From NCBI GenBank assembly GCA_964476245.1, contig CAYYYW010000008.1, positions 1-49,330 on the forward strand: 49,330 bases of DNA, read 5' to 3'. This DNA comes from CAYYYW01 sp964476245. Lineage in GTDB: Bacteria; Patescibacteriota; Microgenomatia; UBA1406; HO2-37-13b. The notes below the pieces were generated by a model that worked only from the letters and a program-made list of their open reading frames with translations, was not told the origin of the DNA and did no database searches. How positions within the stretch are numbered: the first letter of the stretch is position 1; each line of letters starts with the position of its first letter. Made by a program: the position numbers and the translations under genes. Shown here piece after piece: positions 23,162-31,150 of the stretch.

Positions 23162-23689
23162 ATGAAAATTCTCACTGTCCCCCGCCCCATTTTGAATCAA
23201 CCGGCAAAGCCGGTTTTAAAGGTTGATAAAAAAATTCAGCAATTGGTTAAAGAGATGATTGAAGTCTTAAATAAACAAGTTGACCCTCCAGGCGTTGGGC
23301 TGGCTGCACCCCAAGTTGGCATCCCGCTTCAATTGTTTATAATTAAACCCACTAAAAAAGCAAAACCGCAGGCGTTTATTAATCCTTTTATTAAGAAGAC
23401 TGTCTTTAATAAAGACAGTCTTCAGAAAAAAACTAAAAAAACCCATCTCGAAGGTTGTCTTTCTATCCCAAAAATCTGGAGTCATGTGGAAAGAGCTAAA
23501 AAGGTTTTGTTGGAATACCAAACAACGACCGGCGAAAAAAAAACCGAGTGGTTTTCCGGTTTTGCCGCCATCATAATTCAACACGAAGTTGACCATTTAA
23601 AGGGAATTCTTTTTACCCAACGCACTCTGGAGCAGGGATTAACATTGTATGAGGAGAAAGAAGGAAAGCTGATTAAGAAAAAAATATAA
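23162..23689 (+). CDS. def: Peptide deformylase
   Basis: 175 aa. All three family motifs are present: GVGLAAPQVG (44-53), EGCLS (97-101, metal-binding cysteine) and QHEVDH (140-145, two metal histidines and the catalytic glutamate). Function: removes the formyl group from new N-terminal methionines as chains leave the ribosome. Odd: the loop before motif 2 (about residues 78-88, KKTVFNKDSLQ) is encoded by a 29-nt perfect palindrome (23395-23423) whose twin lies at 2894-2924. The motifs are intact, so the enzyme is likely active. Convergent with the RR-signal protein gene at 23691. Confidence 0.95.
   Translation: MKILTVPRPILNQPAKPVLKVDKKIQQLVKEMIEVLNKQVDPPGVGLAAPQVGIPLQLFIIKPTKKAKPQAFINPFIKKTVFNKDSLQKKTKKTHLEGCLSIPKIWSHVERAKKVLLEYQTTTGEKKTEWFSGFAAIIIQHEVDHLKGILFTQRTLEQGLTLYEEKEGKLIKKKI
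23395..23423. repeat. 29-nt palindrome in frame within def, copy 2 of the AAGACTGTCTTTA element
   Basis: Arms identical to those at 2894-2924 (core AAGACTGTCTTTA and its complement) around a central A at 23409. The other copy has a central T, so the two cores are exact reverse complements of one another: the same element in opposite orientations. Confidence 0.8.
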
Positions 23690-23690
23690 A

Positions 23691-25079
23691 TTAGCGGCTA
23701 TTGCCGAATGAACACTCCATTGCTGTTGTGTAGGTTGTTTCATCTTCCCAAGCTAAAAGAATTTTTTTTACCGGTTGATCAATATAAAGAACTGCCTCTT
23801 GGGAAAAATCAGCCAGTCGAGCGCCAACTGTCTGAGTCAAATCATAATTGGTCAAATCATTTGGGCCTAAAGTTGTCACTCGCATTTTATCACCAGAAAT
23901 ACTTACGCTGACAACTTTTTCTTCAAAAGTGGGAAAAATATTTAGATCACTTTTAGGTAATATTTCTCCTCCGGGGTTTACTCTAGTTAACGGTATAAAA
24001 TCATACCACACCCCATCAGGCGCCTCCCTCAAAAACACACTTAAAATTTCTGATTCTCCATTCTCTTTTCTTTCAACTAATAAACCGGAAGGAAATCCTT
24101 CCTTTGCGATAGGAATAGGTCGTATGGCTACGTTATCTCTATCATATAAAACAAAACGGTCATCACCAATCATGACTCTTTCAAAATAGCCTAAAGTGTA
24201 GGGAAGAGCTTTCCTCAAGGCTTCGCTTTCATTTGAATTAAAAACATGAGTCAACTTCCATCTCCATTGAGAACCCACTTCATCTTTTGTCAATCCTAAG
24301 ATCCCCAAACTTCCATCTCTGTCTTGCCAATCAAGTAAAAGCCTACCATTAGCAAGAGGTGTTTTCTCAAGTCTTCCCTCAACTACCAAAGTATCAGTAC
24401 GAATCCCCTCAGGTAAATTCCTAATTGGTATAGCATCAAGACATCTTGGCCAAACAAAAGCAGATACTTCATCTCCATAATCAGTGGTTCCTGCAAGACC
24501 AGATTTAATTGGAACAACTCCTACTTGATGGCGAAAGTCTAAAGCTCCCTCTGCTTTTTGAGTAAAACTAACCCACCTCGGATCTGCTTTTTTTATAATC
24601 TTGTCAATTGATTTTTCATAACCCGCTTGCTTTTCTTTTTCTTCACCGGTCACAGCTATTTCTATTGTCCGTTTTGGTTTTCCCAGCTCTAACCAAGGCA
24701 TGCCCAAAATCCCAACAACGGTGCCCGGCGGGTAAGGCTGAATCCCGAAATTATACTTAACGCAAGCAAAGCATGAAGGAAATATTTCTCTAATATGTTC
24801 AGAAGTAAAAGAGTTAAATAATGATTGTAGCATTTTCGGTGGAACGTAACCAACTCTTTCAGGTGAAACCTCCCTTGGCCAACCCGGAGAATAGCCTTCT
24901 GTCCAGGCTAAAATTTCACCAGCGTTATTTATTTCATCTGATAGGCCTGTTTTTTGTTCTATTTGTTTTGCTGATAGTAGTTGTGCAAAAGCCACTCCCC
25001 CGAGTAATGGAAGTGCTCGTCTGAAAACAAAATCTCCTGCTTTTAAAAAAAACCCTCGACGTGAAATATTTTCTTCCAT
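23691..25079 (-). CDS. Exported protein with RR (Tat-like) signal, paralog of the next gene
   Basis: 462 aa from ATG 25079; a TTG frame extends to 25094 but the ATG is preferred. Seen: SRRGFFLKAG, a close fit to the twin-arginine SRRxFLK motif, followed by a hydrophobic stretch ALPLLGGVAFAQLL. The mature part is beta-rich with no catalytic motif I recognise. A block reading LLLDWQDRDGSLGILGL matches LMFNWEESGLGSLGVLRL of the upstream gene, so the two are paralogs. The start is 11 nt after the stop of that gene: one operon, divergent from the AAA+ gene. Function unknown. Confidence 0.65.
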   Translation of the reverse strand: MEENISRRGFFLKAGDFVFRRALPLLGGVAFAQLLSAKQIEQKTGLSDEINNAGEILAWTEGYSPGWPREVSPERVGYVPPKMLQSLFNSFTSEHIREIFPSCFACVKYNFGIQPYPPGTVVGILGMPWLELGKPKRTIEIAVTGEEKEKQAGYEKSIDKIIKKADPRWVSFTQKAEGALDFRHQVGVVPIKSGLAGTTDYGDEVSAFVWPRCLDAIPIRNLPEGIRTDTLVVEGRLEKTPLANGRLLLDWQDRDGSLGILGLTKDEVGSQWRWKLTHVFNSNESEALRKALPYTLGYFERVMIGDDRFVLYDRDNVAIRPIPIAKEGFPSGLLVERKENGESEILSVFLREAPDGVWYDFIPLTRVNPGGEILPKSDLNIFPTFEEKVVSVSISGDKMRVTTLGPNDLTNYDLTQTVGARLADFSQEAVLYIDQPVKKILLAWEDETTYTTAMECSFGNSR

Positions 25080-25090
25080 AAATCTAAATA

Positions 25091-26197
25091 TCAATTAACT
25101 GTAAAAACTATCTCATCCCGTTGTTTCATAAAAACCTGTTTTACTGACTGAGGTCCTGACCGTATCACTTTTTGGGCAATAGGCTCATCGCCTGGGTCAT
25201 CAATAAAATTTAATAAATTTTCCCCCAAACCGATTGAGGTCAAGGAAAGCATGCCAGCGGAATCATAATTTGGTGAAATAGCCATTTTAACCAAAAATTC
25301 TTCTGGCCCAAAAAATCCCGTATCATCAGCCGGTTGAATAATTTTATCAGAAGCTTTCTTGAAGCGTAAAAAACTGTATCCTCTCTCATCCCCAAGACCA
25401 ACTCCTAAAATCCTAGATTCTCCTTCCACTCCCAGTCTTTGGACAACAATTCCGGAAGATGCGTCACCAACGCTCTCTTTGTCGTAATATATTTTGGGAG
25501 AGACAGACTCCTGTGATAAAAATTGACTGATTAACTTACTCATCCGATCACCCATTAAGCCAACCTGCCATGGCCAACCATTTTCTCCCCTTTTCAAGCG
25601 TAAAACCCCTAAACTTCCCAGACCGCTTTCTTCCCAATTAAACATTAGTTGATTACCCGGTAAAAAGGGTTTATTGGTCGAACCCTCTACAATGGTGGCG
25701 GGATTGACTACGACTGCGGAGGAAAGCTGATTAACGGGTATTGATCTAAGTTCTTTACTTGTGACAAATTCGGGCTCTTCAACTATAGAAAATGCGTCTT
25801 TGGTGACTCCTCCTCGAAGCGGCGAAACAAGAACTTCTTTACCGCCGGCGTTGTCAGAAGGTAAAATTGCTCCCAAAGCTCCAATAGGAAAGGGTTGTTC
25901 TTGCCCAACAGAAACAAAAGCAAGGCGAGGATAGCTATCTTTCTGACGACGTAACATTCGGATTATCTCTTCGGCAGGAAAATATCCCCTCTTCTCCGTC
26001 TTGATAATATCGGAAAGTGACCGTTGCCAGTCAGCTTCCTTAATTCTTCTTCCTGTTTGTAAGGCAATTAATTCTAGTATTTCTCTTCGAAAACTTACCT
26101 CTTTAATTGCGCTTAATCCTAAAAATCCAAAAAAATTACCCAACAATAAGTCCCTAAAGTTCCTAAATAGTTCCCTTCTAGTAATTTGTTTTTCCAT
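25091..26197 (-). CDS. Exported protein with RR signal, first gene of a paralogous pair
   Basis: 368 aa. N-terminus QITRRELFRNF then a hydrophobic stretch LLLGNFFGFLGLSAI, a Tat-like signal or anchor. The mature part shares the DW/NWx(5-6)GSLGxL block and general layout with the 462-aa protein downstream, but is shorter. No enzyme signature. Both could be substrates or regulators read out by the divergently transcribed AAA+/propeller operon; that link rests only on position. Confidence 0.6.
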   Translation of the reverse strand: MEKQITRRELFRNFRDLLLGNFFGFLGLSAIKEVSFRREILELIALQTGRRIKEADWQRSLSDIIKTEKRGYFPAEEIIRMLRRQKDSYPRLAFVSVGQEQPFPIGALGAILPSDNAGGKEVLVSPLRGGVTKDAFSIVEEPEFVTSKELRSIPVNQLSSAVVVNPATIVEGSTNKPFLPGNQLMFNWEESGLGSLGVLRLKRGENGWPWQVGLMGDRMSKLISQFLSQESVSPKIYYDKESVGDASSGIVVQRLGVEGESRILGVGLGDERGYSFLRFKKASDKIIQPADDTGFFGPEEFLVKMAISPNYDSAGMLSLTSIGLGENLLNFIDDPGDEPIAQKVIRSGPQSVKQVFMKQRDEIVFTVN

Positions 26198-26220
26198 TAA
26201 ATTTCAAAAAACTTAAGAAT

Positions 26221-26249
26221 ATTGTAACATAAATTTGGTTAATTTTCAA
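26221..26249 (-). promoter_or_regulatory. Promoter of the RR-signal protein operon
   Basis: Minus strand TTGAAA (26244-26249), 17-nt spacer, TACAAT (26221-26226). Its -35 lies 1 nt from the -35 of the divergent AAA+ promoter. Confidence 0.6.
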
Positions 26250-26250
26250 G

Positions 26251-26279
26251 TTGTTTTATCTTATAGGAAATGTTATAAT
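26251..26279 (+). promoter_or_regulatory. Promoter of the AAA+ operon
   Basis: TTGTTT (26251-26256), 17-nt spacer, TATAAT (26274-26279), 9 nt before the ATG at 26289. A longer in-frame start at 26235 lies upstream of this promoter and is rejected. Confidence 0.6.
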
Positions 26280-26288
26280 GCGGGGACT

Positions 26289-28358
26289 ATGGAAAAACTA
26301 CAGTCTTTGTTTTACCCCCTTCTTGATAGAAGTATAAGCAGGAAACTCCCAGAGGGTCCAACTGTCTCCAAAGATGAAAAAACAATTGCTATAGAGGAAA
26401 CAGGCTTTCAAGCGACCAAAGAATTTCTAGAAGATTTATATCCACGCCTTAATCTTTGGTCGTCAAGAATGCAAATAACCAATATCGCAAAAGCGATTTC
26501 TAGAAATAGCCAAAGAGTATTAAATGGCAGACCATCTTTAGGAGTCTTGTGTGGCGAACCAGGAACTGGCAAAACAATGATTTATGAACTTTTAAATAAG
26601 ACGCAGAGTGATAAACAACTGAAAGAGAATTTTTTAGCCTTATTTGGCCCGTCTTTACCTCTTCAAGATTTTAAGCTGATAAAAATTGACATCACTCAAG
26701 CCGGTGTTGCTCTCGGTGCTGAACCTACGGTAGGAATCGGTAAAGAGCCGGGAACATATACTTATGCCGACTGGGTAAAAACATTGGAAGAAAGCTATCC
26801 TGATACCTTAGTCATTATGTTTATTGACGAGGCAGATAAACTTATGGGGCATCCTTTATATAAAGAAAGATTAGTAAGACTGCTTGAGTTAAGCGGTGGA
26901 AAAATTGGGGACACTCATGCGTTGGGTGAAAAAAGAATTAAAATCCCGCCGATGATTATTTTTTTAGCCGTTAACGAGATCGAAAAACTTTATACCCCGG
27001 CTAATCCCGAAACTTGGTTTAATGAGAGAACAGTAAGAACAGATTTTGTAAAAGCCCCACTTTGGGATATGTTATCAAGTTTAATTGAGACTCTAAAAAA
27101 GATGAAAAATACTCCATCCTGTAATGTTTTTAGTAAGGTGCTTCAGGCGATGTATGGGTCGCAAAGTTTATCTGGAAGGACACTGGTTGATATTTTTGGG
27201 GACACTAGTAAAGCTGTGGAAAGGCTCGTTGCTGACGATAAATCTTCCGATTATTTCTTTGGACGCATGATACAAGAAATGGCAAAAAATAATTCCCCCC
27301 TGCCTACCCCTGCCTTTATCGTCGCCCGAGATTGCTTAGCATCACCCGAACTTAGCCAAACTCACCTTCCGTTTAGACAAGAAAATCCACCAACCAGATT
27401 AATTACCCGTACAATTAAAAATTTAGGCTATCAACGGTTTTTAGAAAAGTTAGAAAGTGATAAAACTCTTAGATTCGAGGCCATAATTACTGGAGTTAGT
27501 TCTGGAAAAAAAATTAGCGTTGTGGTAGAGGATAATGCTGGCGCCAGTTTTTCGCTATTAATTGACCCGCGGTATAAAAACTCTGTTAAGATTGGCGACC
27601 AAATAGTTATTTCACCCGCTATATGTCCTGGAGCAAAAATTATAATCGGAGGGACCTCGATTCCTTTAAAAAAAGTGGGTTTTTCCTCTCCTCCAAAAAA
27701 AGAAATGTCAATACCAGCTTATCCCGGATATTATTGGCGTGCTAACGGTAGAAATATTACTTTAATGCATAAAGTTCCAATTCCTGAAGCACGTAGACCA
27801 TATTTAGCCGAAAAAGATAGAATTATAGTAAGCGGCGAGGAAAAGAAAGAAAAAGATGTCTCACTGATTGGAGGATTAAATTGGGATGGAAGCACGGTGG
27901 TTGTTTTAAATAATGATAGAAGAAAAGCCCTTCTTATAAGACCACAAAAAAAATTCGTTTTAACAACCAACACCATAACTATCAACGATCATAATTACGG
28001 TCTTCCAGCCGTATTTAAAAAACCGATTGAGGAAATGCAAGTTATGGACGATTTAATTATCATTCATACCAAAGAAGGAGATTATATTTTCCGGTATCTA
28101 AATAATAGATTTTCAGCTCTTGAAGCAAGACCGTATCATCGGGCAGTTATCGATCCAAGAGGACAATTTATCTTCATCCAAAAAGAGAAAAAAAGTGAAG
28201 TTTTAGTCTACCCTTTTATATTGGGAAAATTTGATATGACTTTACCAGTCTATAGTTTTTACCCAAAGAGAGGTTGGAGTTTGTACCCTCAATTAGACGG
28301 CCATCTATTAATTATAGAAGATGGAGGAACGTATCATCTACTCTTAGTTAAAAGTTAA
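26289..28358 (+). CDS. AAA+ ATPase with C-terminal beta-rich (propeller-like) domain
   Basis: 689 aa. Seen: Walker A GEPGTGKT (89-96), Walker B VIMFIDEADK with D180/E181, and helical AAA lid sequence to about 380. A small beta domain (about 395-460) follows, then about 230 residues of repeated beta strands (SLIGGLNWDGSTVVVLN, HRAVIDPRGQFIFIQ, SLYPQLDGHLLIIEDG) that look like blades of a WD/propeller-type fold. No signal peptide: cytoplasmic. Not a known AAA clade that I can name. The next gene begins 10 nt later with GTG, implying translational coupling. Confidence 0.7.
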   Translation: MEKLQSLFYPLLDRSISRKLPEGPTVSKDEKTIAIEETGFQATKEFLEDLYPRLNLWSSRMQITNIAKAISRNSQRVLNGRPSLGVLCGEPGTGKTMIYELLNKTQSDKQLKENFLALFGPSLPLQDFKLIKIDITQAGVALGAEPTVGIGKEPGTYTYADWVKTLEESYPDTLVIMFIDEADKLMGHPLYKERLVRLLELSGGKIGDTHALGEKRIKIPPMIIFLAVNEIEKLYTPANPETWFNERTVRTDFVKAPLWDMLSSLIETLKKMKNTPSCNVFSKVLQAMYGSQSLSGRTLVDIFGDTSKAVERLVADDKSSDYFFGRMIQEMAKNNSPLPTPAFIVARDCLASPELSQTHLPFRQENPPTRLITRTIKNLGYQRFLEKLESDKTLRFEAIITGVSSGKKISVVVEDNAGASFSLLIDPRYKNSVKIGDQIVISPAICPGAKIIIGGTSIPLKKVGFSSPPKKEMSIPAYPGYYWRANGRNITLMHKVPIPEARRPYLAEKDRIIVSGEEKKEKDVSLIGGLNWDGSTVVVLNNDRRKALLIRPQKKFVLTTNTITINDHNYGLPAVFKKPIEEMQVMDDLIIIHTKEGDYIFRYLNNRFSALEARPYHRAVIDPRGQFIFIQKEKKSEVLVYPFILGKFDMTLPVYSFYPKRGWSLYPQLDGHLLIIEDGGTYHLLLVKS

Positions 28359-28368
28359 CTTAGTTGCT

Positions 28369-29022
28369 GTGGCAGAAGAAGTTATAGAATTTAAACCGGC
28401 GCGAACCCATATATTGGCTGATTTTGATAAGGCTTTATTTTTGTTTTTGACCAGTCAAAGAATGCCTTGGGCGTTCACAGGTGAAAATGTTGGAGAATTA
28501 GTTGACAGACCAGAGGCTGTCAGACAGGCTTTGACTAAGGACCGCCGACCTTCCCGACCTCCCACCCGCCTGATTGCTGATGAAGAAGTAGAACATACTT
28601 TATTAGGACAAGGAAAGGAGAAAGGACTTGTCATGGCGGTTGCTTTTGACACCGATTTGAATTTGCCTGAATTATCTGAAGAAATTTTTACATCTTCCGA
28701 TTTTTTAAGACAAACTCAAAGATTTGCTTTGGAAAACAAACTTCAGATTTATCAAGGCTTTAGTAATAATTTCCACGGTCTTTTAGGCTTAATAAATGAC
28801 AAAATAACCCAAATAAATCCTGAGATTGTAAGAGTTATTCTATATTGCCCAGCTCTAATAAGAAATGATGAGGCCTGGATAACCTTTAGAGAAAACAAAA
28901 TTCCTTTAACTGAAGAATTAACAGAGACAGTCATTTCCATATTTCATAAACAGAGCATACCTTTTTCAAGTATTGGAGTAATGGTTGTTTCTTTAGAAAA
29001 TTTGGTTTGGAGAATATCATAA
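28369..29022 (+). CDS. Unknown cytoplasmic protein coupled to the AAA+ gene
   Basis: 217 aa, GTG start 10 nt after the AAA+ stop; no ATG is available at a sensible place. Mixed alpha/beta, no signal or membrane segment, no motif I recognise. The tight spacing suggests a partner or adaptor of the ATPase. Confidence 0.55.
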   Translation: MAEEVIEFKPARTHILADFDKALFLFLTSQRMPWAFTGENVGELVDRPEAVRQALTKDRRPSRPPTRLIADEEVEHTLLGQGKEKGLVMAVAFDTDLNLPELSEEIFTSSDFLRQTQRFALENKLQIYQGFSNNFHGLLGLINDKITQINPEIVRVILYCPALIRNDEAWITFRENKIPLTEELTETVISIFHKQSIPFSSIGVMVVSLENLVWRIS

Positions 29023-29064
29023 TTTAACACTTGAAAGAAAGGCACGGGGTTCTGTTTCTGTTTC

Positions 29065-29093
29065 TTGCAACTATTATAGGACTATGATATAAT
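29065..29093 (+). promoter_or_regulatory. Promoter of the HEQMH protein gene
   Basis: TTGCAA (29065-29070), 17-nt spacer, TATAAT (29088-29093), 9 nt before the ATG at 29103. Confidence 0.6.
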
Positions 29094-29102
29094 TTCTAAA
29101 AT

Positions 29103-30125
29103 ATGTCCAAAGAAAGAAAAGTCGCCACTCTTTTTTTATCAAGTATCGGGATTTTGGGGTTATTATTTGCTGGTCTAACGTTTGCTGACCCTCGTCAAAC
29201 AGAGATTGTCAAACCGAGAATAGATTCCTCCTTCGATTCTCTCGTTGTGCCGACGCGCGTTGTGCCGACGCGAACACCATACGATTATTGTATTTTTAAT
29301 CCCCAAGATCCTGACCCATTTAGTGCAATTGCCGCAGGGACACCTGTACCTTTAGAGGTCAAAGCTCTATCTATTAGCGATATGAAAGCCATTCGCTCTT
29401 CGCAATTAAGTATGGAAAATATTATTTACCCTGAGAGAAACAATAATAAATATCATGTTTTACTTATACCCATTGGTTACGATAATCCCGCTGAATTAAA
29501 ACAACAAATAGAATATTTGGTTGGGATATCTACAAAGATTTTCAAAGACATAAATATTAGCTTTTCCTATTTAGATCAATCTATGCCTCTAGGGATTCAG
29601 AAGATTGATCGTTTACTTGTCCCTACAGATGAAAAAGAGGCTGATGTTTTATTGGAAAAAATAAGAGAGTTTTATCGGGTAGATAATGCTGTGATAGTAT
29701 TCAATACCACTGATGGTTTAGGAGCCTGCGGTAACTATGCAGTTGTTAGTGGCAATGATCAATATGCTGCTTCTGGCTTAGCTCATGAACAAATGCATAA
29801 ATTGGGGTTTTCTGATGGCTACGAACTATTTTATGGAGAAGGTTTTGCAGAAAATACCGAACTTTTTACATCCACCCAGTCGCTTGCATCACTAATCAAA
29901 GTAGCCTATGATGTAATAAGTCCTACATTACGAATTGTTAGCTCAGAAAATGTTTGTAATGGTCAACCTGTTTATACATTCAACAGGTACAGAAATGTAA
30001 TGACTTCTCTTTTCTCGGATAGCGAACTTCAAGAATTATTTGCTAATGGCGAAAACATACTTACTCCGATGCATGTTGAATTAGCCAATCGCCGTATAAA
30101 GGGCGTGTTAGAATTAACATTTTAA
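29103..30125 (+). CDS. Exported putative zinc metallopeptidase (HEQMH)
   Basis: 340 aa. N-terminal signal/anchor (TLFLSSIGILGLLFAGLTFA), a linker with two VVPTR units, then a globular domain with LAHEQMHKLGF: H228, E229 and H232 form HExxH. GEGFAENTE follows with glutamates at a gluzincin-like distance. The preceding AVIVFNTTDGLGACGNYAVV segment fits a metallopeptidase core strand. Outside the motif I recognise no family, so activity is inferred. It has its own leaderless-type promoter. Confidence 0.6.
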   Translation: MSKERKVATLFLSSIGILGLLFAGLTFADPRQTEIVKPRIDSSFDSLVVPTRVVPTRTPYDYCIFNPQDPDPFSAIAAGTPVPLEVKALSISDMKAIRSSQLSMENIIYPERNNNKYHVLLIPIGYDNPAELKQQIEYLVGISTKIFKDINISFSYLDQSMPLGIQKIDRLLVPTDEKEADVLLEKIREFYRVDNAVIVFNTTDGLGACGNYAVVSGNDQYAASGLAHEQMHKLGFSDGYELFYGEGFAENTELFTSTQSLASLIKVAYDVISPTLRIVSSENVCNGQPVYTFNRYRNVMTSLFSDSELQELFANGENILTPMHVELANRRIKGVLELTF

Positions 30126-30142
30126 AATATAATTTTATTTGA

Positions 30143-30148
30143 TATAAT
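30143..30148 (+). promoter_or_regulatory. -10 element of the 319-aa membrane protein gene
   Basis: TATAAT 12 nt before the ATG at 30161; no good -35. Confidence 0.45.
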
Positions 30149-30160
30149 AACCTAATATAT

Positions 30161-31120
30161 ATGTCAGCAGTTGAAGATAATAGACAACCATCAGTTGATA
30201 GGCTTGTTCAAGGCATTGATCAATTAGGAGGAGAAGCTCCTGTTATACCAGAAACTCTACCACCACAAATCTCTATGAAACCAGGCCTTGTTACAATCAC
30301 AGCGGAACAAGTAAGTCGATATAGAAATCTGGCCGTATTGGGACTTTTGGTGATTGGTCTCCTAGCCAGAGGAGGAATAGCACGTTATTTTTCCTTAAGA
30401 TATAGCCCCGAAATTGGTCCTGCTCAAGAGCTTATTGAGACCACTAATACGGTTGGTCCCCCAGCCCAAGAACAACTAGTTCCAACTTTACCGGCAACTT
30501 CAGAACAAATACAAAAAGAGCCAGCCGTTTTAGCTCCAGGGGAAACAACAACTGTTCAACCAGAGTCAATTGGCACGCCTTACATATCACCATTGCCTTA
30601 TTCTCCTGCTCCTGAAGTTGTTGGGACAGCTCCATCAGAACAGGCTACAAAAGTTTTGTCTTTGCAGGGAACTTCGACTCCCTCTGAGCAAATCAATAAA
30701 GAAGCTCAGCCAATAGAGGAACCAACTCAAGAAATACCACTGGTCGGAACAGCTGTGGCCCAAGAAACAGCAGTAATTTCTGGAACAGCAACCTTAACAC
30801 CTTTACCCAAAACAGCAACCCCAACTGGAATATCTACACCAACCCCAGCTAAAACACCTCCTCCTAGTGAAACCAAACAATTAAAAGTCCCGGTCTCAAC
30901 TGCCACGGCGACTCCTCAAACTCTGACTGAAGAACAACAATGTCAGCAGGAAGGCTATCGGAGAGGTTTTCAACATGGTATGATTTTGCCCCTAAGTACT
31001 GGTTCAGTGATTCTAATCTTAAATCAACTTAGACTTTTAATAAGACCCAGAAAAAAACAAGAAGCCCAAACCCCACTCTCAGAATCAATCAAACCTCAAG
31101 ACAGCAGCTTTGGACAGTGA
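30161..31120 (+). CDS. P/T-rich protein with two membrane segments
   Basis: 319 aa. A cytoplasmic N-terminus of about 55 residues, a helix (NLAVLGLLVIGLLARGG), about 180 residues of Pro/Thr/Glu-rich low-complexity sequence, and a second hydrophobic segment (MILPLSTGSVILILNQL) with a basic tail. The low-complexity part would lie outside the cell between two membrane anchors. No domain recognised. The 418-aa gene of similar plan starts 30 nt later, suggesting an operon. Confidence 0.55.
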   Translation: MSAVEDNRQPSVDRLVQGIDQLGGEAPVIPETLPPQISMKPGLVTITAEQVSRYRNLAVLGLLVIGLLARGGIARYFSLRYSPEIGPAQELIETTNTVGPPAQEQLVPTLPATSEQIQKEPAVLAPGETTTVQPESIGTPYISPLPYSPAPEVVGTAPSEQATKVLSLQGTSTPSEQINKEAQPIEEPTQEIPLVGTAVAQETAVISGTATLTPLPKTATPTGISTPTPAKTPPPSETKQLKVPVSTATATPQTLTEEQQCQQEGYRRGFQHGMILPLSTGSVILILNQLRLLIRPRKKQEAQTPLSESIKPQDSSFGQ

Positions 31121-31150
31121 TAATTAACATATTAAAACGCCTTTAATGTC

